NCBI RefSeq assembly: GCF_030272615.1
Contig: NC_081413.1
Span: 186,242,169 to 186,306,168, forward strand
Source of the DNA: Cryptomeria japonica
Taxonomy: Eukaryota > Streptophyta > Pinopsida > Cupressales > Cupressaceae
DNA: 64,000 bases
Reading direction: 5' to 3'
The position numbers and the translations under genes were made by a program. Below the pieces are notes generated by a model. The model saw only the letters and a list, made by a program, of their open reading frames with translations. It was not told where the DNA came from and made no database searches. Shown here one piece after another: positions 12,501 to 25,617 of this stretch (position 1 is its first letter; every line of letters begins with the position of its first letter).

Positions 12501-12829
12501 CAACTTCATTTGATTCAATAAAGAGCAGTAGTTTCTTCTAAATGTTTCTTGTCTCTTTTGGTGAAGAATGATTTGATGCAATTATCGTGTTTCGTTTATG
12601 AATCCTTTAATTGTATGTCATTCAAGAAATGTTGAAGCAAGAAAGTTCATGATCAATACAAGCCATAGACTGTAATAGTTGATTTTAATGTATTGAAGCT
12701 ATGAAAGCTAGTAATTTTCCTTCAAGTAAACATTAAATATGAATCCTTCTTATGAAATGCTTATGTGTTGTGTGTTTTGAATTAAGTTTTGAATAAGCAA
12801 AATCCCTTTTATTGAAGCATATTGTGAGT
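9595..12829. other. No gene; possible long Gypsy LTR sequence
   Basis: The stretch lacks credible coding sequence. Near 12420-12560 a run with TTCTTTCTTTCTAC, CATTGTAACTCG and TTCAATAAAGAGCAG has the look of an LTR transcription-termination region, so part of this may be LTR of the Gypsy remnant to its left. I found no matching second copy to prove it. Short ORFs such as 10522-10746 show no family resemblance. Confidence 0.35.
11164..11286. repeat. 41-bp tandem duplication
   Basis: The unit beginning ACAGTCAAAATKCTCAATC starts at 11164, 11205 and 11246. The first two copies are complete and differ at one base; the third breaks off after about ten bases. Confidence 0.85.
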
Positions 12830-15800
12830 TAAAGCAGCAAGTAGATCTTCAAAATTTGATGCATCACCTCTGAGGCTCCATAGATTTTCAATTCAAGAGT
12901 AAAAGCACAATGTTGTGTCAAAGTTTTATAAAGGAAGTGGCCAACACAACTAAAACTGTTTAACTTCGACTGCATAAAAGTGACATTTCTAAATTGAATT
13001 TCAAAATGATGTAAACTAATCAAATATAGAAATATTAATGAAATTTATGCCTGTTATTTTTTTAAAAAAAATTTAAAAAAATTGACATTTGTTTTATATA
13101 TTCAAAGACAGATTTTTTATTGCTGAAAAATGTTGAAAATCAAGGGTTTTGGTCAACGTCGCCAAACAAAGTGAAAATGAACTTATTTTTTGCTGATTAT
13201 AATTTGTCAAATAGAGGACATATATATGCAATGTTAAAAAAAAAAAAAAAAAATTGATGTATATTTTTCTCGTAATAATATCTTTAAGTCCAATATAGCT
13301 GAATTTGGTAGTTTTCATTTGGTATCACCTTTTGTCTACTAAATTTATGATTATCAAATAAAATTATACCCTTTTAAAAAAGATTCTCTCATCTAGTGAA
13401 AAATATATTTTTAAAATTTTTTTAATATCATTTAATATTTTTTTATTTTCTAATCAACTTCTTTTTTAACTTAAAAAAACTTACTCACAATGTTTAATTA
13501 AAAAAATATTAAAATTAATCAAAATACTAAATAAATTACATATCTAGATTCGTGATTTTGAGCTCTACAAAAGGGTTTTTTTAATTTTTGTAAAAATATA
13601 TTATGCCTAAAGAAAAATTGAGCAAAAGTGAAAAGTTTCAGATATATAGACAAAATAGGTGATTTGGCTGCCACATCACCTACCACATACGGGAGTCCAG
13701 CCAGACAGAGTTCAGTCGAACTATTTTGAATTTTTTTGAAAACTTTGATCTCAAGCGCTCACAAAAAGCGCCTAAATGGCACCAAGAGTCTAGCTGAACT
13801 CTTGGCGCCATTTAGGCGCCACACCAGCTACACGAGGCGCCACGTGGAAGGGTGGTAGTCCGGTCAGACTGAGTCCGGCCAGACTACCCCCAGTTAGCCC
13901 CAAGTGCGACACAACTTCATGCTTATTCCCTCAAGTTGTCTTTCTATCCCTTTTCCCATCAAAGAAGTAGTTTTAGGAGGTCCATCAAGCAAATTAGCCC
14001 TCTCTGGAGGTTCATCCTCACCATAAGTTACCAAAAGCTTGAGGATGATCCCCATGTTTCACTAGATAGCTAAGTTTTAGACTTAGCAAGAGTGCAATCC
14101 TTCGTGACAACAGGTGATTTATAGACATTATCTAGTTTTTTGTTATGGCGTGTGTGTCTCAATAATTAAAGTTATGTACTTGGATTTTTTTATTATGTTT
14201 AAGATTAGTTCCTGATGGGTTTGTGGTCAATCAACCTACTTCTTTTTGTTGATTGTTCTTGGGCTTTCATTGTGTTTTCTTTTATCGATAATATTTGATT
14301 TTATTAATAGTATAAAAGAGAGTACAAATATCATATCAAAATTGCATGTATGAAGAGGATAGGCATGCCATTTCTATATACTACCCCTACATCAAACCAC
14401 CCATAAGCCTCCATCATTCATTTTGAAACTCCTAAACATAGTCAAAAAAACTAGACCCTTGAAAACCCACAACGCAAAAAATAGGGGAAACCCTACTCGG
14501 AAAGCCAACCCTAGACACCAAAAATGGCTAGTAATGTATACATTTTGTACATACGATAAAATTTTAATAATTTTTAAAATTACAAACAGAGTATATGTGA
14601 TTTGACCAGCCTACCCAGACAACCTAGAAAAAAACCATCACTAGGCACACCACCCGAACTCACCACCCATCCCTACTACCACCTTTTCTGCCTTCCTCTG
14701 CTTCCCTACAGCACCCAAATTCTTCTCCACCACCAACGAGTTACCCTTTGGCATCATCATCTTCTCTTGCAGAAAAAACTGAAGTGAATCCCACCCAACT
14801 GTCTCTTGTGCTCATCGTTATCCTCATTTTCTCCAATAGCCCAACACATGAAGGGTACCTGTGTGCAAGTATGCTTGACATGTGAATTGAGTGTGCAAGT
14901 ATAGGTTTATTTCCCACTGAAGTATGCAAGTCTGTGTTATTTACCTGATAATGGTTATATTTAAGATGTTGCATTGTTGTTAATGTGTTTGCTAACCCTA
15001 TCATACTTTTTTAAGTGTGAGATGTGTCTTATGAGACCTCAAGTTTACTTGAATTTGATTAGGTGGCAATTCTAGAGTTTGTTCATGTCGTGGTTAAACT
15101 AAGATTGCTTATTTCCTAGTTGTGTGTGATGACAAGTCAATGAATGAATCTTTGCATGGTAATGCTACATGATGTATATGGGATCAAATATTAGAAAGGA
15201 AAAAGGGAATTTCTAGTTATTCGCATCAAAAAATTATATGTAACTAATTATTTTAATAGTCAAAGTCATTGTTTATAAGTTTAATTTAATTCTAATTCAT
15301 TCATGAAGGAATCTATTTGAGCACGAGATTAATTTATGTGCACTGTAATTGGAAGAATATAAATAAAAAGATAAATGAAAAAATAGAAAGAAAAAAAAAA
15401 GCTAAAGAAGACAATGTTTTTCATTTTAGGAATTGATTCTTTTATTTTTGAATAAAAAAGAATCTCTCAAAACCCACTTTCTCTCGTTTGGAAAAATCCA
15501 TGAAGTTGCTCGATTGAAGGGCTATTTGGACTTTTGTGTTTGTTTAAAGTATGAAACATGAGCATGTTGTGTGATTTCATTAATTTCATGCTCACTTAAG
15601 TGGTAGCCTATGGCCTTAGTTTCAATTTAAATTTATTTGTTTTCATTGATAAAAAAATCATTAGCATGTAATTTTTTTTAAATGTGAAACTTGTGATTTT
15701 GATGTAAAAGAGTATTGCACATGTTTGAAGAAAAAAATTAATTTTAGTTACTGGGAATTTTTATTTTTTTAATTGTTAAAAAAATAAACATTCATAAATG

Positions 15801-17360
15801 GTAGATGAGGCTTTTCTAATTTTTCATGTGAAAAATATTTTAATTTTTTCAGATTTAGACTTCAAAAGAATTAGAATGGAGGAAAATAAGTCTCCATATT
15901 AATTTTGCATGTGGCTTATTTTGAGACAATATTCAAATTTTTACGATAATTTTGTCTCATTTTCCATATCACATTCATTAGTAAATTGGGGCATGAGGAG
16001 CTTAGGATTGAGGTCAAAAGAGTTGGGAAGGAGTGGCTCTCTAGGTTGCCTTAAATCCACAACTAATTTTGAGGCTCTAACATGTGAGAGTTGTTAATTA
16101 AATGATAACTAAAAGCACATTGGGTAAATAAAATTAACCAAGGGACAAATTTGGTGACATACTCAAATTACTTATAAAGGCTCAATACGGATCCCATGAT
16201 CTTGATTTGGTGGCTTACCTCAAGTGCTTATAGAGGTTTAGTATGTACTCTAAGGACATGTTGTGCTCCATGGTTAAATAAAGTCCCTTGCAAGCTAAGG
16301 AGCAAGATTAGTATGAACATACACTATTAGTATTAAGCATTTTTTATACACTAAACAATTCCTCTCAACCCAAAATATAGTTTAGTAAAATATTTTTTCT
16401 ATTTTTATCGTCAATGAAGGTTTATTCACTTTTTGACAATCAATTAAGAAAATTCAAGAAGTCATCGTCTTTTGCAACTTGCCTGCAAATTTTGTAATGT
16501 TAAATTATCAAAATTGTGTAAACAAGTTGTCATAATTCACCTTGTATTGTTACAATTGACCAAAACTTACTCCAAAATGCAGTGGTACTACATGAAAATT
16601 GCAATATAGTTTCAAAATTTTGAAAAACATAGATTTCAATGGTTTTGAAAAGTTGCAAACTTGACATATGCCAACTAAAATAATTTGGGCATATTAAATG
16701 TGTTGTCATCTAAAGCATGTACCAAACTTACTACAACCCACTCCTTGCACCCTTAAGTAGTCTCCATTTATGTTGTTAAATTGAGAAACCTAGTACACCC
16801 CACAACTTTTGTACAACCAAGTGTTAATAGTGCTGTAGCCTTTATCTTAAGAGACAATGATCAACTATCAAGAGGAAAATGAAGATGCAACCTCAACCAT
16901 TTCAACTTCCACAACAACTCTCTATATTTCAATCATTTATATCATTATGGATTTGTTAAGAGGGTTACAATTTTTTAAACATGTCACATGTATGTTTACT
17001 ATGCTCCAATTAAAATCATATATTTCTATAGTCCTCCAAACAACCCTAAATTTAAATATGTTATTTAATTTACACACTTCTTGATATTCACTTGGTTTCA
17101 AATATATTACATTATATATATGCAACATAGGATCATTTAAACAGATTACACCATTCACTTTTTATGCATATATTCACTTGGTTCTAAATAGATTACATTA
17201 TAATTGTTGATGTAGAGTATATAGTGAAATGTTTCACATTTAAAAAGAAGTAGCGCCATTAACTTTTTATGCATATATTGCATAGCATTTGAGAAATTGG
17301 AACAAGATATCATCTATAAATTTGTAAGAATATTGAAAATCTTATTTACACAATTTAAGT
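12830..17360. other. AT-rich intergenic DNA, no gene seen
   Basis: Long A/T homopolymers (for example 13236-13253), no domain-bearing frame on either strand, and one GC-rich patch at 13660-13900 listed separately. Between 17096 and 17290 the words TATTCACTTGGTT and ATTCACTTTTTATGCATATATT each occur twice, marking a diverged local duplication. Confidence 0.5.
13768..13819. repeat. 22-bp-arm hairpin in a GC-rich island
   Basis: Arms 13768-13789 and 13798-13819 pair with a single mismatch around an eight-base loop. The arms are built on GCGCCTAAATGGC and GCCATTTAGGCGC. The flanks carry direct repeats of an AGTCC-GYCAGAC-GAGT word (13690-13715 and 13857-13890). No open frame crosses it. Confidence 0.85.
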
Positions 17361-17558
17361 AACAATGACATTTAATTCCATTACATAGAGCACACTTAAT
17401 GCACTATTTTTAGGTACAAAATAAATAACAATGACATTTAATTCCATTACATAGAACACACTTAATGCACTATTTTTAGGTGCAAAGCAAATAACAATGA
17501 CATTTAATTCCATTACATAAAGCACACTTAATGCACTATTTTTAGGTACAAACTAAAG
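17361..17558. repeat. 66-bp tandem repeat, three units
   Basis: AACAATGACATTTAATTCC starts at 17361, 17427 and 17493, exactly 66 bases apart. The three units differ at only a few bases, so the expansion is younger than the surrounding elements. Confidence 0.92.
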
Positions 17559-19060
17559 AGAAATGACATTTTAAATATTTATTAGAACCTTAATTATGTC
17601 ATAATTTTCTTAGCCCCCAACATTCCATTAGTTTATTCCAAGTGGTAGAACTTTTGAGCACTTAAGCCAAATCAGTGCTAGACAATCTCAATAGCTTTAG
17701 TTAATTGATCTTATTTTTTCTCAATACAAATTGTGTGTTAGCACATATTTGATGTGCTTTACTCACACTAAAGGCTAGGGCAATTTTATCTTCATCTTTG
17801 TTGAAATAATTTTTCCCTTGTAAAATGATTCTAAGTACCATTTAACATGATTGTTTTGCACTTCTTTAGGGTGCACATGTTTATATGGTTCATAGGTGGA
17901 AAACATCACATCGTCCTTCAAAATAATCTTAAAATAAACACTAAAACCCTATGCTACAATATTTTACTACTAATTTCCGAACCTACTTTTGAAATGATGG
18001 TGAAAGCACTCAACAATTTTGAATTAAGTTTGGGAGAGAATTAGTTTATTCAACTTAAAATTACAAAATAAATTTTATACCTTACAAGTAATAAAAATAT
18101 ATTTTTTCACTACATTTAGAAAAAATAATTAAACAATAGCAAACCTTAAGATGTAGAGTTGCATTTGTAAATAATATTGTTGTAAGTATTATTTAATACT
18201 TGAATTAAATGAATAATATTAAATGTATTTAACTAGATCCAATGAAAAATTATTTTCACAAACATAAAAAAATCACTTTGTTGTGGTACTAGAAAACAAG
18301 GCCTTGACAAACCACATTAAAATTGAAAAATTGACTACAATTTTCTCTAGTTCAAATCCACATTTGTAGCTCTAAATTTTGCGTGTTGAAGTGAATGTAG
18401 CATTAAAATGTGTAGTGCTTCTGGATTCCACTATGTAGTATTTATTTGCAACAAATAAATGCTACGCAGTTGAATCCAAAAGCACTGCACATGTCAATGT
18501 CATTATGGATTGAGGAAATCTTGTCTCTAGGTGAATGTGGCAAGCAAAAATAGAATCCCCCTCATAAATTTGATTTGATTGAACTCAACTAGCTAAAATT
18601 TGATTCCCTCGTCTGCTTGTGGCTCTATTTATGATGAGGTGTCATTGCAAGAAATTGTTTTGAAATTTGCTAGACATGTGCTTAATCTCTTTTGGTCGAG
18701 CCCTTGGATAGACCGATTCAATGATGATGAATAAATACCAAAGGAAACAAGTAAAACATGCAATATACCTAGGATGTTATTGCAAATAGATGGGGCAATT
18801 AGGATGACTATGATGCTCATATGAATGCTCATGAATCTAGATTAGGCATAACTATAATAGATTAGGGCATGTCCTAAATTACATCACTCTAGCATAAGTT
18901 ATGTTTTAGTTAACTAATAGCAACTAATAACAACCAAAAATCTAATAAGAACTAATAAAAGGTTTTAGGGGCCTTTCAAAACCTGTTTTCCCTTAATCAA
19001 AAACTAATAACAACTAAAAATCAAAAAATCATAAGACTAATGCCTCTACAAAGTTATTAT
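17559..19060. other. AT-rich DNA, no gene seen
   Basis: Only shadow ORFs without recognisable domains. It contains one foldback structure listed separately and borders the 3' end of a minus-strand Copia. Confidence 0.45.
18384..18512. repeat. Foldback element, about 38-bp arms
   Basis: The core arms TGTAGTGCTTCTGGATTCC (from 18411) and its imperfect inverse ending AAAAGCACTGCAC (to 18490) close on GTATTTATTTG-CAA-CAAATAAATGC. Weaker pairing continues outward (AATGTAGCATT against AATGTCATT). It looks like a small MITE or a hairpin RNA source. No target duplication could be fixed. Confidence 0.7.
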
Positions 19061-19064
19061 CATT

Positions 19065-19270
19065 GTACTTTGGAACCAATAACGTAAATATTGTAGAATG
19101 GCTTATTATATAGGGCAAAGAATGGAACAAATTATCTTATTATTTTGTAATAAATTCCGAACAACCTACATCTAACATAAGATAAATTATAACAGCGTAC
19201 AAATTATAACACAATAATAAGTATTAAACTAATCCAATATATGATAATATTAATCTATATTAATCTAATA
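19065..19270 (-). repeat. 3' LTR (alignable part) of old Copia
   Basis: It aligns in patches with 24340-24578: ATTGTAGAAWGG-TTATTATA, CAACCTACA-CT-ACRTAA, and ATTAATCTATATTAATCTAATA at the outer edge. The outer edge at 19270 is followed at once by CCCCTCCTT, the complement of the polypurine tract. Confidence 0.65.
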
Positions 19271-20860
19271 CCCCTCCTTAAGGACTAAAATAGGGTTGAC
19301 AAAATTATCTTTACCAAGTGGTTTATTCATTATGGCTACAATGTGGTCCTTTGTAGCACAATAATAAAGACCAATGTCTTTGTCATCAACTAACTACCAA
19401 ATGTAATGATGATGAACTTCAATATGCCTCTTGATATAGTAGACTAGGCTCTTCACCATCTTGAGAACACTTAGGTTGTCACAAAAAAGAAGGTCAAGGC
19501 ATTTTGGTCCAAATGAATATCAACCAAATAGCCTTCTTAACCACATTGCCTCACAACATACATTAACAATTACCTCATATTTTGCTTCAATGGAAGATAA
19601 CACAACTATGTTTTGGAGCTTACTCTAGGAAGAAATTACTCCTAATCCAAAAAAGAAAAATATAACCTATTGTAGATTTTCTTGTACCAGCTAAACTTAC
19701 CAATCAAAATTAGTATCTCTTAATAGCATAAAGTTAATGGATTGCTCATATAGAATGCTAAAGTCAAGGGACCATTTGACATATCAAAGGATTCATTTTG
19801 CAACTTACCAATTAAACAAGAAAGATGACTAATTGCAAAACATAAACCTAGTTTAATAGTAGTAAGATCAATCAATTACCAACTAATTGTTAATATATTG
19901 CTTTATTGACCAATGATGAAACAATGTTGATTGAGAGCTTAATCTCAACTTCCATAGGTGTAGATGTAGGGTTACATTTAGTCATTCAAAATTTAAGTGA
20001 TTTGGTATACTTTGATTGTGATACAAAAAGATCTTATGAGCAATTTGTCAAATAATATTCAAGTAGGTCTAGAATTGTCATTTAAATAACAAAACATATA
20101 TCATATTTCACCTATTCAATTAAAATAACACTACTTTTAAAGATGGCAGAATCATTAACATAGACAATTAGGATCACTATGTTACCACTATTAATTTTGA
20201 TATAGAGTAGAGACACAAAACAGCTTTTTCTAAAACTAAAATATATAAGATATTGGTCAAATATAAAATACTAGGCTCCACACAAAGACTTTACCAACTT
20301 ACAAACCAAATATTCTACTTGAAACCATTGAACTTGCAACCCCTATGATTGATTCATGTAGCCTCTTCGTCCAATTCTATATTCAAGAAAGCACTTTTGA
20401 CATCCATCTAATATACCTTCCATCCAAATTAAACAATAATACAAATAATCAAATGAAAAGTTACCATTTTTATAGTAGGGACAAATGTCTCTTCATATCC
20501 TACTCTTTCCTATGCATATCCTTTAGCAACAAGCCAAGCTTTATACTTGTCTGATGAACCATCGGATTTACATTTTATAAATCATTTTGGAACCGATGGG
20601 TTTCTTTGATAGAGACAAAGTTGAAACATCCAAGTCTTATTTTTCATCAAGGCACCATATTCCGCCTTCAAGGAAACATCCTTTTGGCCTCTACAAATGT
20701 AATAGTCTCTTATATCTACAAAATAGCATAAGGTTTAAAAAATTACTTGCTCACTATTTGCACACATTGTTTCCATAAATATATAGATCAACCACCCATC
20801 ACTTTTGACAATTTATCCTACTAGACATCCTTCATTACAATGTGATACTACTTGGGATCT
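19271..20860 (-). pseudogene. Copia reverse transcriptase/RNase H pseudogene
   Basis: Reverse-strand translation in shifting frames shows a DKYKAWLVAKGY-like stretch (20520-20560), YEETF, a decayed VHQMDVKSAFLN motif (20375-20415) and a terminal DHIVAIMNKPLGKDNF stretch (19260-19350) that equals the end of Copia RNase H. Stops and indels are dense, so it is old. It belongs to the minus-strand element ending at the LTR beginning at 19270. Confidence 0.75.
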
Positions 20861-22499
20861 TTTGTTGTTCATCTTGATTGTCTTGCAAAGACGAAGTATC
20901 ACTCTCTTCTCCAATTGATCCCTATTAAAATGTAAATTTTCTAATGTTTCTTGGTTGATTTCAACATCAAAAATTTGTTCAAAAATCACTATCACTACTA
21001 TAAACTCATTATTGTTTATAAATGTGTCATTAGCTAAAAAGAACGATATTTTGTCACCTACAATAACATCCTTTATCAATCATTGCCTCACTTGCCTCTT
21101 CTAAAGAAAAAATTTTGGTATTGGGTCAACTAAGGAATTAGGCGCGAGGGGGCACTCCCTCTTTGTTAAGCCTTGGGATACCTCCTTCAATCCTCTTACC
21201 ATGCCATTGAGTAAGTGTTTGGTATGGTTTAGACTTTTGCAACTCCCTTGTAGTTTTCAGAGGCTTCATTTTATGAGGTCATAACAACTCTATTGGTTGT
21301 TTCTTGAAAGTTAACAATTATGCTTCACACATGGGGCACTCTACTTTTGCTCACATCCTAGTGGATATTGAAATCTCCAAGCCTCCTCATGGGGATGTGG
21401 TTTTGATGGTTAGGGATAGGCCTTCGACTCAACCTCTTGATTGTGAGGGTCCCTCATTTTGATGTCGTCGATGCTTCTCCATTTGTCACCTGGCCATGGA
21501 TTGTCCTTTCTCTTGTCATAAGGGCTTTGTTACATAATATAAGGATGCCAACAATCCCTCAACTATTCATGCTCCTAATTCTCCATCCATTGACTTCTCT
21601 TACGATGATTTTGAGTCTCTTACTTTTGGTGCAACTCTAACATGCCCCTCAATCGCTTTTACATATCCTCTTCCCCCGACCTCACAATCCAACCTACCCT
21701 TGGCTTCAAACAAACTACAAACTACTCATGTTGTGGATGGTCATCCTTATAATCATTATTGTTTTCTCTCCTCACATGTTGATAGGCCCTTCATGGGTGA
21801 GTCCCCTCATGCATCCCCTTGTTCAAAGGTTTTGGCGGCTAATGTCTCCTAGCTTTTGTAAGGAGGACGAAAGGTCCTCCTATAACACTTCCCCAAACTC
21901 ATGCCTAAGTGTTACGTGCCCAACCCAATCTAGGCTTTGTATTGTTTGATTGAGACCCCATGATCCCAACTCCTTTATTGACTTGTTATTTCTCTAATGT
22001 ATCTACCAGTTTGGGCCTATTTTACTCTACCTTATGCAACTTTGTTTAGGGTTGAAACCCTAGTTTACCAATTTATTCATTTTTTTAATCTTTTCGTATA
22101 AGGGTTTAGGCCTTTTCAAAATCCTTGCTTACCTTAATCAAAAACATCTCTATTAACCATAATTTTATTTCTAGACATCTAGTAGTTTGTATGCTTTGGA
22201 TTATTCACTATGTTCCAAAAACATTTATGTTTTGTTATTTGCTTCTAAATTACTTCTCTTTTCCTTGGGAATATGTGCAAAATAATACAGCTAAATTGAA
22301 AACCATTTACAAAAGGTTTTCTATCAAACCATGCTTCCTCAGGATTGACATTTCACAAGGCTATACACTAACTTGTATTAAGGATGTAGATTGGTGTATT
22401 CACAACTTCTCCCTAATACCTAAATACTACATTTCAACAATGCACATGCACATTGTCGTCTCCATAATTATATACACATTGTCCTCTCCATAATTGTCT
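20861..22499. other. Unassigned stretch between integrase and RT remnants
   Basis: In a compact Copia only a few hundred bases separate integrase and reverse transcriptase; here there are about 1.6 kb. The 21100-21950 part is richer in C and reads nothing I know on either strand, so an unrelated insertion or duplication is likely. No ends could be identified. Confidence 0.35.
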
Positions 22500-23330
22500 A
22501 TCTCCTTTCGCCAACTCCATTTCTTTGTGAGTGTACATGGTAGTATTCAATCAATGGATGCATTCTAATAGAATACATTGAACTAGCCAAAGATGGACTC
22601 GCCTCCATTATCTAATCTAAGTGTTTCTTTGGGAGTGTACATAGTAGTATTCTATCAATGGATACATTCTAACATAATACCTTGAACTAGTCAGAGATGA
22701 ACTCACCTCCATTATCTAATCTAAGTGTCTCGACTTGTTCACTTGTTTGTTTCTCAACAAAATCTTTCCACATTGTGAAATAAGAAAAACACTCTTTAAC
22801 TTAGTCTTCAAAAAAAAACCCACATTTTCCTAGAATAGTTATCAATAATTAAAAAAAAAAAAAAAAAATTTGCACCAATACTATGAGTCTTCATAAGACC
22901 ATGCAAATCGACATCTATCAACTCTAAAACTCCTTTGGTGTGTCATGCCTTATCAATATCAAAATGATGTCAGTTTTGCTTGTCCATCGAACACCTTATA
23001 TAGACAATCTAACTTCCCTAAATGGATGGACGCCCATCCACCATATTAGTCTTACTAAGTTTAGACAAATATTGATAATTCAAGAGACCATACCTTTTAT
23101 ACGAAAGTTTACTATTGTTCTAACCTACTACAGGTGCATGTGTTTTTCTTGTTTTCGGATCAATCAATTTATATAATTAATTTTAACCAATGTAAACAAC
23201 AATCAATTTCTTATCTTCAAGAGTAGTAACCATACATTTGTTTCCTTGAAACATTACACAAATATTAGGTTTCTTTGTGGTCTCTCTTACATATAGTACT
23301 TTATGTTCTTATCAAGGATATATCGAACAT
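22500..23330 (-). pseudogene. Copia integrase pseudogene with internal duplication
   Basis: On the minus strand the words LRLDNGGEF (second catalytic Asp region of the DDE integrase), a YSRKMWVFF-like stretch and a GVLELIDVDLHG stretch appear in the order expected for Copia integrase. The DNGGEF region is present twice because a ~104-bp segment is directly repeated (starting at 22520 and 22624). Both copies have decayed independently. No intact frame remains. Confidence 0.75.
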
Positions 23331-24135
23331 TCTTCAATATATAATTTACAGCATTATTCAATGTCACCTAAACATTCCTACATCCATTTACAAAGTGAGT
23401 CTAACCACTGCCCAAAGAAACAAGTTCACCACTACTCTTATCCTCAACAAGACTAAACATATTGGTTACGTGATTAATTGCTCATCCTCGACAACATTTG
23501 CATACCGTGACTTCTAACCCACTTGCAAGACCTCATCGTCATCTATCTCTTTTAAAGTGTCATCACTCTTTATGATTGGATCTTTGCATTGACATATTGC
23601 TCTTTGAAGATTCAACGATGAACTAAGTGCTTTCTAGATTGAACAATGTGAACAAGTGTAAAGAGAAAATGCCTTACAGACAAATTGATACAAAATTAAC
23701 CCTTCAACATTTTTTTTTAATTTGTTAGCCCTAACCCATTAGTGGAAGGTGAACTGGTAATTGCTTCAACATGTCTTTCCCGTCTTAGCATATTCTCGAG
23801 TGATGAGTGTTTAAAATAAGGGAGGACTAACTTCTCCCTTCAAAAATGGACTATAGATGCCTATGGCTTCCAAAGCACCTGAAGGGAGTACTAACATTTT
23901 TATTGCAAGGTGATGTCCCGCTACTTTTCCACACTATTGCATTATAGGACCACACTTCCATGCATTTATGCCTATATATGGTGCACCAATAGAAGCTACT
24001 TAAATTTGCCCTCTAACTCATCAAAATCTAGCCTGAGCTTATTCAAAAAATCGAACACACTCAACACCACGACTTAATCAGATTACGCTTACTATCAGCA
24101 AGAAGCAATCTTTTCATAGACTCAACAATTGACAA

Positions 24136-24148
24136 GACTCTAATACCA
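24136..24148 (-). promoter_or_regulatory. tRNA-Met-type primer-binding site, old Copia
   Basis: On the minus strand it reads TGGTATTAGAGTC, one change from the usual TGGTATCAGAGCC core in the first eleven bases. It directly follows the 5' LTR. Confidence 0.75.
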
Positions 24149-24578
24149 ATATGGGCTTACTTTCGGTAATTGGAACTAAAACTTGATGAAAGCAACTTTG
24201 CTGTAGCTACTATGAATGGGATAAAATTGTGAAATTTGAAGCAGTGTTTGTCTAAAATTCTAAATAGCAGGTTTTGGGAAACTTGGGTCTAGAATCTATT
24301 TCCTTATCTCCTGTTGACTATTTTTAGAAGTAATATAAAGGTGCATGCATCCATATGCTTTTGTATGCCAATGAGAATAACATTGTAGAAAGGTTTATTA
24401 TAGAAGCCAAATAATGAAACATCCTTATCCTACTATTTAAGAATAAACTCCCAACAACCTACAACTGACGTAAAACAAATCACAACAATGTGCTAATGAT
24501 CACACAATAATAAGAAATGTAAAACTAATCCCACCATCCTATATTAATATGCAAAAATTAATCTATATTAATCTAATA
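24149..24578 (-). repeat. 5' LTR of old Copia
   Basis: Bounded inside by the primer-binding site and outside by the TAATCTAATA edge shared with the other LTR. Only the outer ~240 bases align convincingly with the partner. Confidence 0.6.
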
Positions 24579-25477
24579 AAAGTACTACTTAAAATTGTGA
24601 GCAACGGCTGCTACACAAAATAAGCCAGGGAAGCGGCCCCATGTGCTCACCCACATGAACTATTTTTGTGAAGAAAGGCTTCGATGGTTGAATATTTGAA
24701 TCCATCGGATTATATAGATACTATTTGAATCCCAGTGTTAGGCCTTTTATGGTCCTCTACCCTCCCATACCCCCAAATGAAAGGGTTGGTTGCAACTGTT
24801 TGATTCTGGAAATACAAGAACACTAAACACAATTCCATGCTTTTATTTCAGAAGTTGAAGACCAACCCATTAAACAAGTAGCCCATACAATCTCCATATA
24901 TTATTAATGTTGACCTAATAGACTACTACTTCCTATTAAACATCTTAGATTCTGTAAAACTGAAGCAAAGCTAAGGTAAAGAGTAAAATTCAGATATTTT
25001 CAACAATCAATAATGAAAATGGGAGTAATTCAAGCTTGTATACATCTGGGAGAAACCTCTGAGAAAAGCATTTTTGTAAAATTGATGGAAAAATATTAAT
25101 AAAAGAAACCTAATAAAATAAGGCTAATTATGGAGAATTTAACGCTCCGTTTGGTAACTAATAAGATTACTCTGCAATACATTGAGATTACTAATAAGAT
25201 TATTGAACTTTTAATTGATCTAATAAGAATTCTCTAACAAATACATTGAGATTACTCTATGCCTATTGATGCAATACAGTTTCAGCATCCCCGAATACAG
25301 ATTGGGCCTCTAGCAAATATATTATGATTCATTAATATGGCATTTTACATAACTTTTATTTACAACAAAAGATGTTATTAACTGCTAAAGCTGTAATTTT
25401 TGGTTCTCTAGCAGTATATGCTTAGATGTATAATACTTATGCGTCGCTCAACAATTATTAGTTTGAAGGCACTCTAA
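24579..25477. other. No gene seen
   Basis: AT-rich DNA with short frames only. A local word AATAAGATTACTCTRYAATACATTGAGATTACT is repeated between 25160 and 25260. Confidence 0.45.
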
Positions 25478-25575
25478 AGTTTGTACTTATTTTATAAATC
25501 CTGGAGTCCAGCAAAAAGAGGCACACATACATAAAACCAAAGATTAAAAACTCTACAAGTAGCTCACCAGTTTGC
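25478..25575 (+). repeat. Dispersed repeat, copy 1 of 3
   Basis: AAGTTTGTACTTATTTTATRAATC followed by ACATACATAAAACCAAAGATTAAAAACTC and AGTAGCTCACCAG recurs at 26668-26760 and, partly, at 27717-27860. The hAT-type insertion at 25618 sits between copies 1 and 2, so this is an older tandem duplication later split by it. Confidence 0.75.
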
Positions 25576-25617
25576 AAGTATATGCCAGCCAAATAGATCT
25601 GGCAAGTTACTTTGAAG

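Larger units (their letters stand above)
19065..24578 (-). mobile_element. Old Copia retrotransposon, minus strand
   Basis: Read on the minus strand, the order is LTR, primer-binding site, integrase, reverse transcriptase/RNase H, polypurine tract, LTR. The LTR starts (TATTAGATTAATATAGATTAAT on the minus strand) match at 24578 and 19270, and the inner parts share AACTTATT...TTATTATAG-like blocks. A primer-binding site (TGGTATTAGAGTC) lies at 24136-24148 and a polypurine tract (AAGGAGGGG) at 19271-19280. Coding parts are heavily mutated. The left end is uncertain because the LTRs have diverged strongly. Confidence 0.7.

Noticed and set aside
21437-22493. Small hydrophobic ORFs as membrane proteins
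   Set aside because: The hydrophobicity follows from T-rich codons; the frames are short and lie between Copia integrase and RT remnants.
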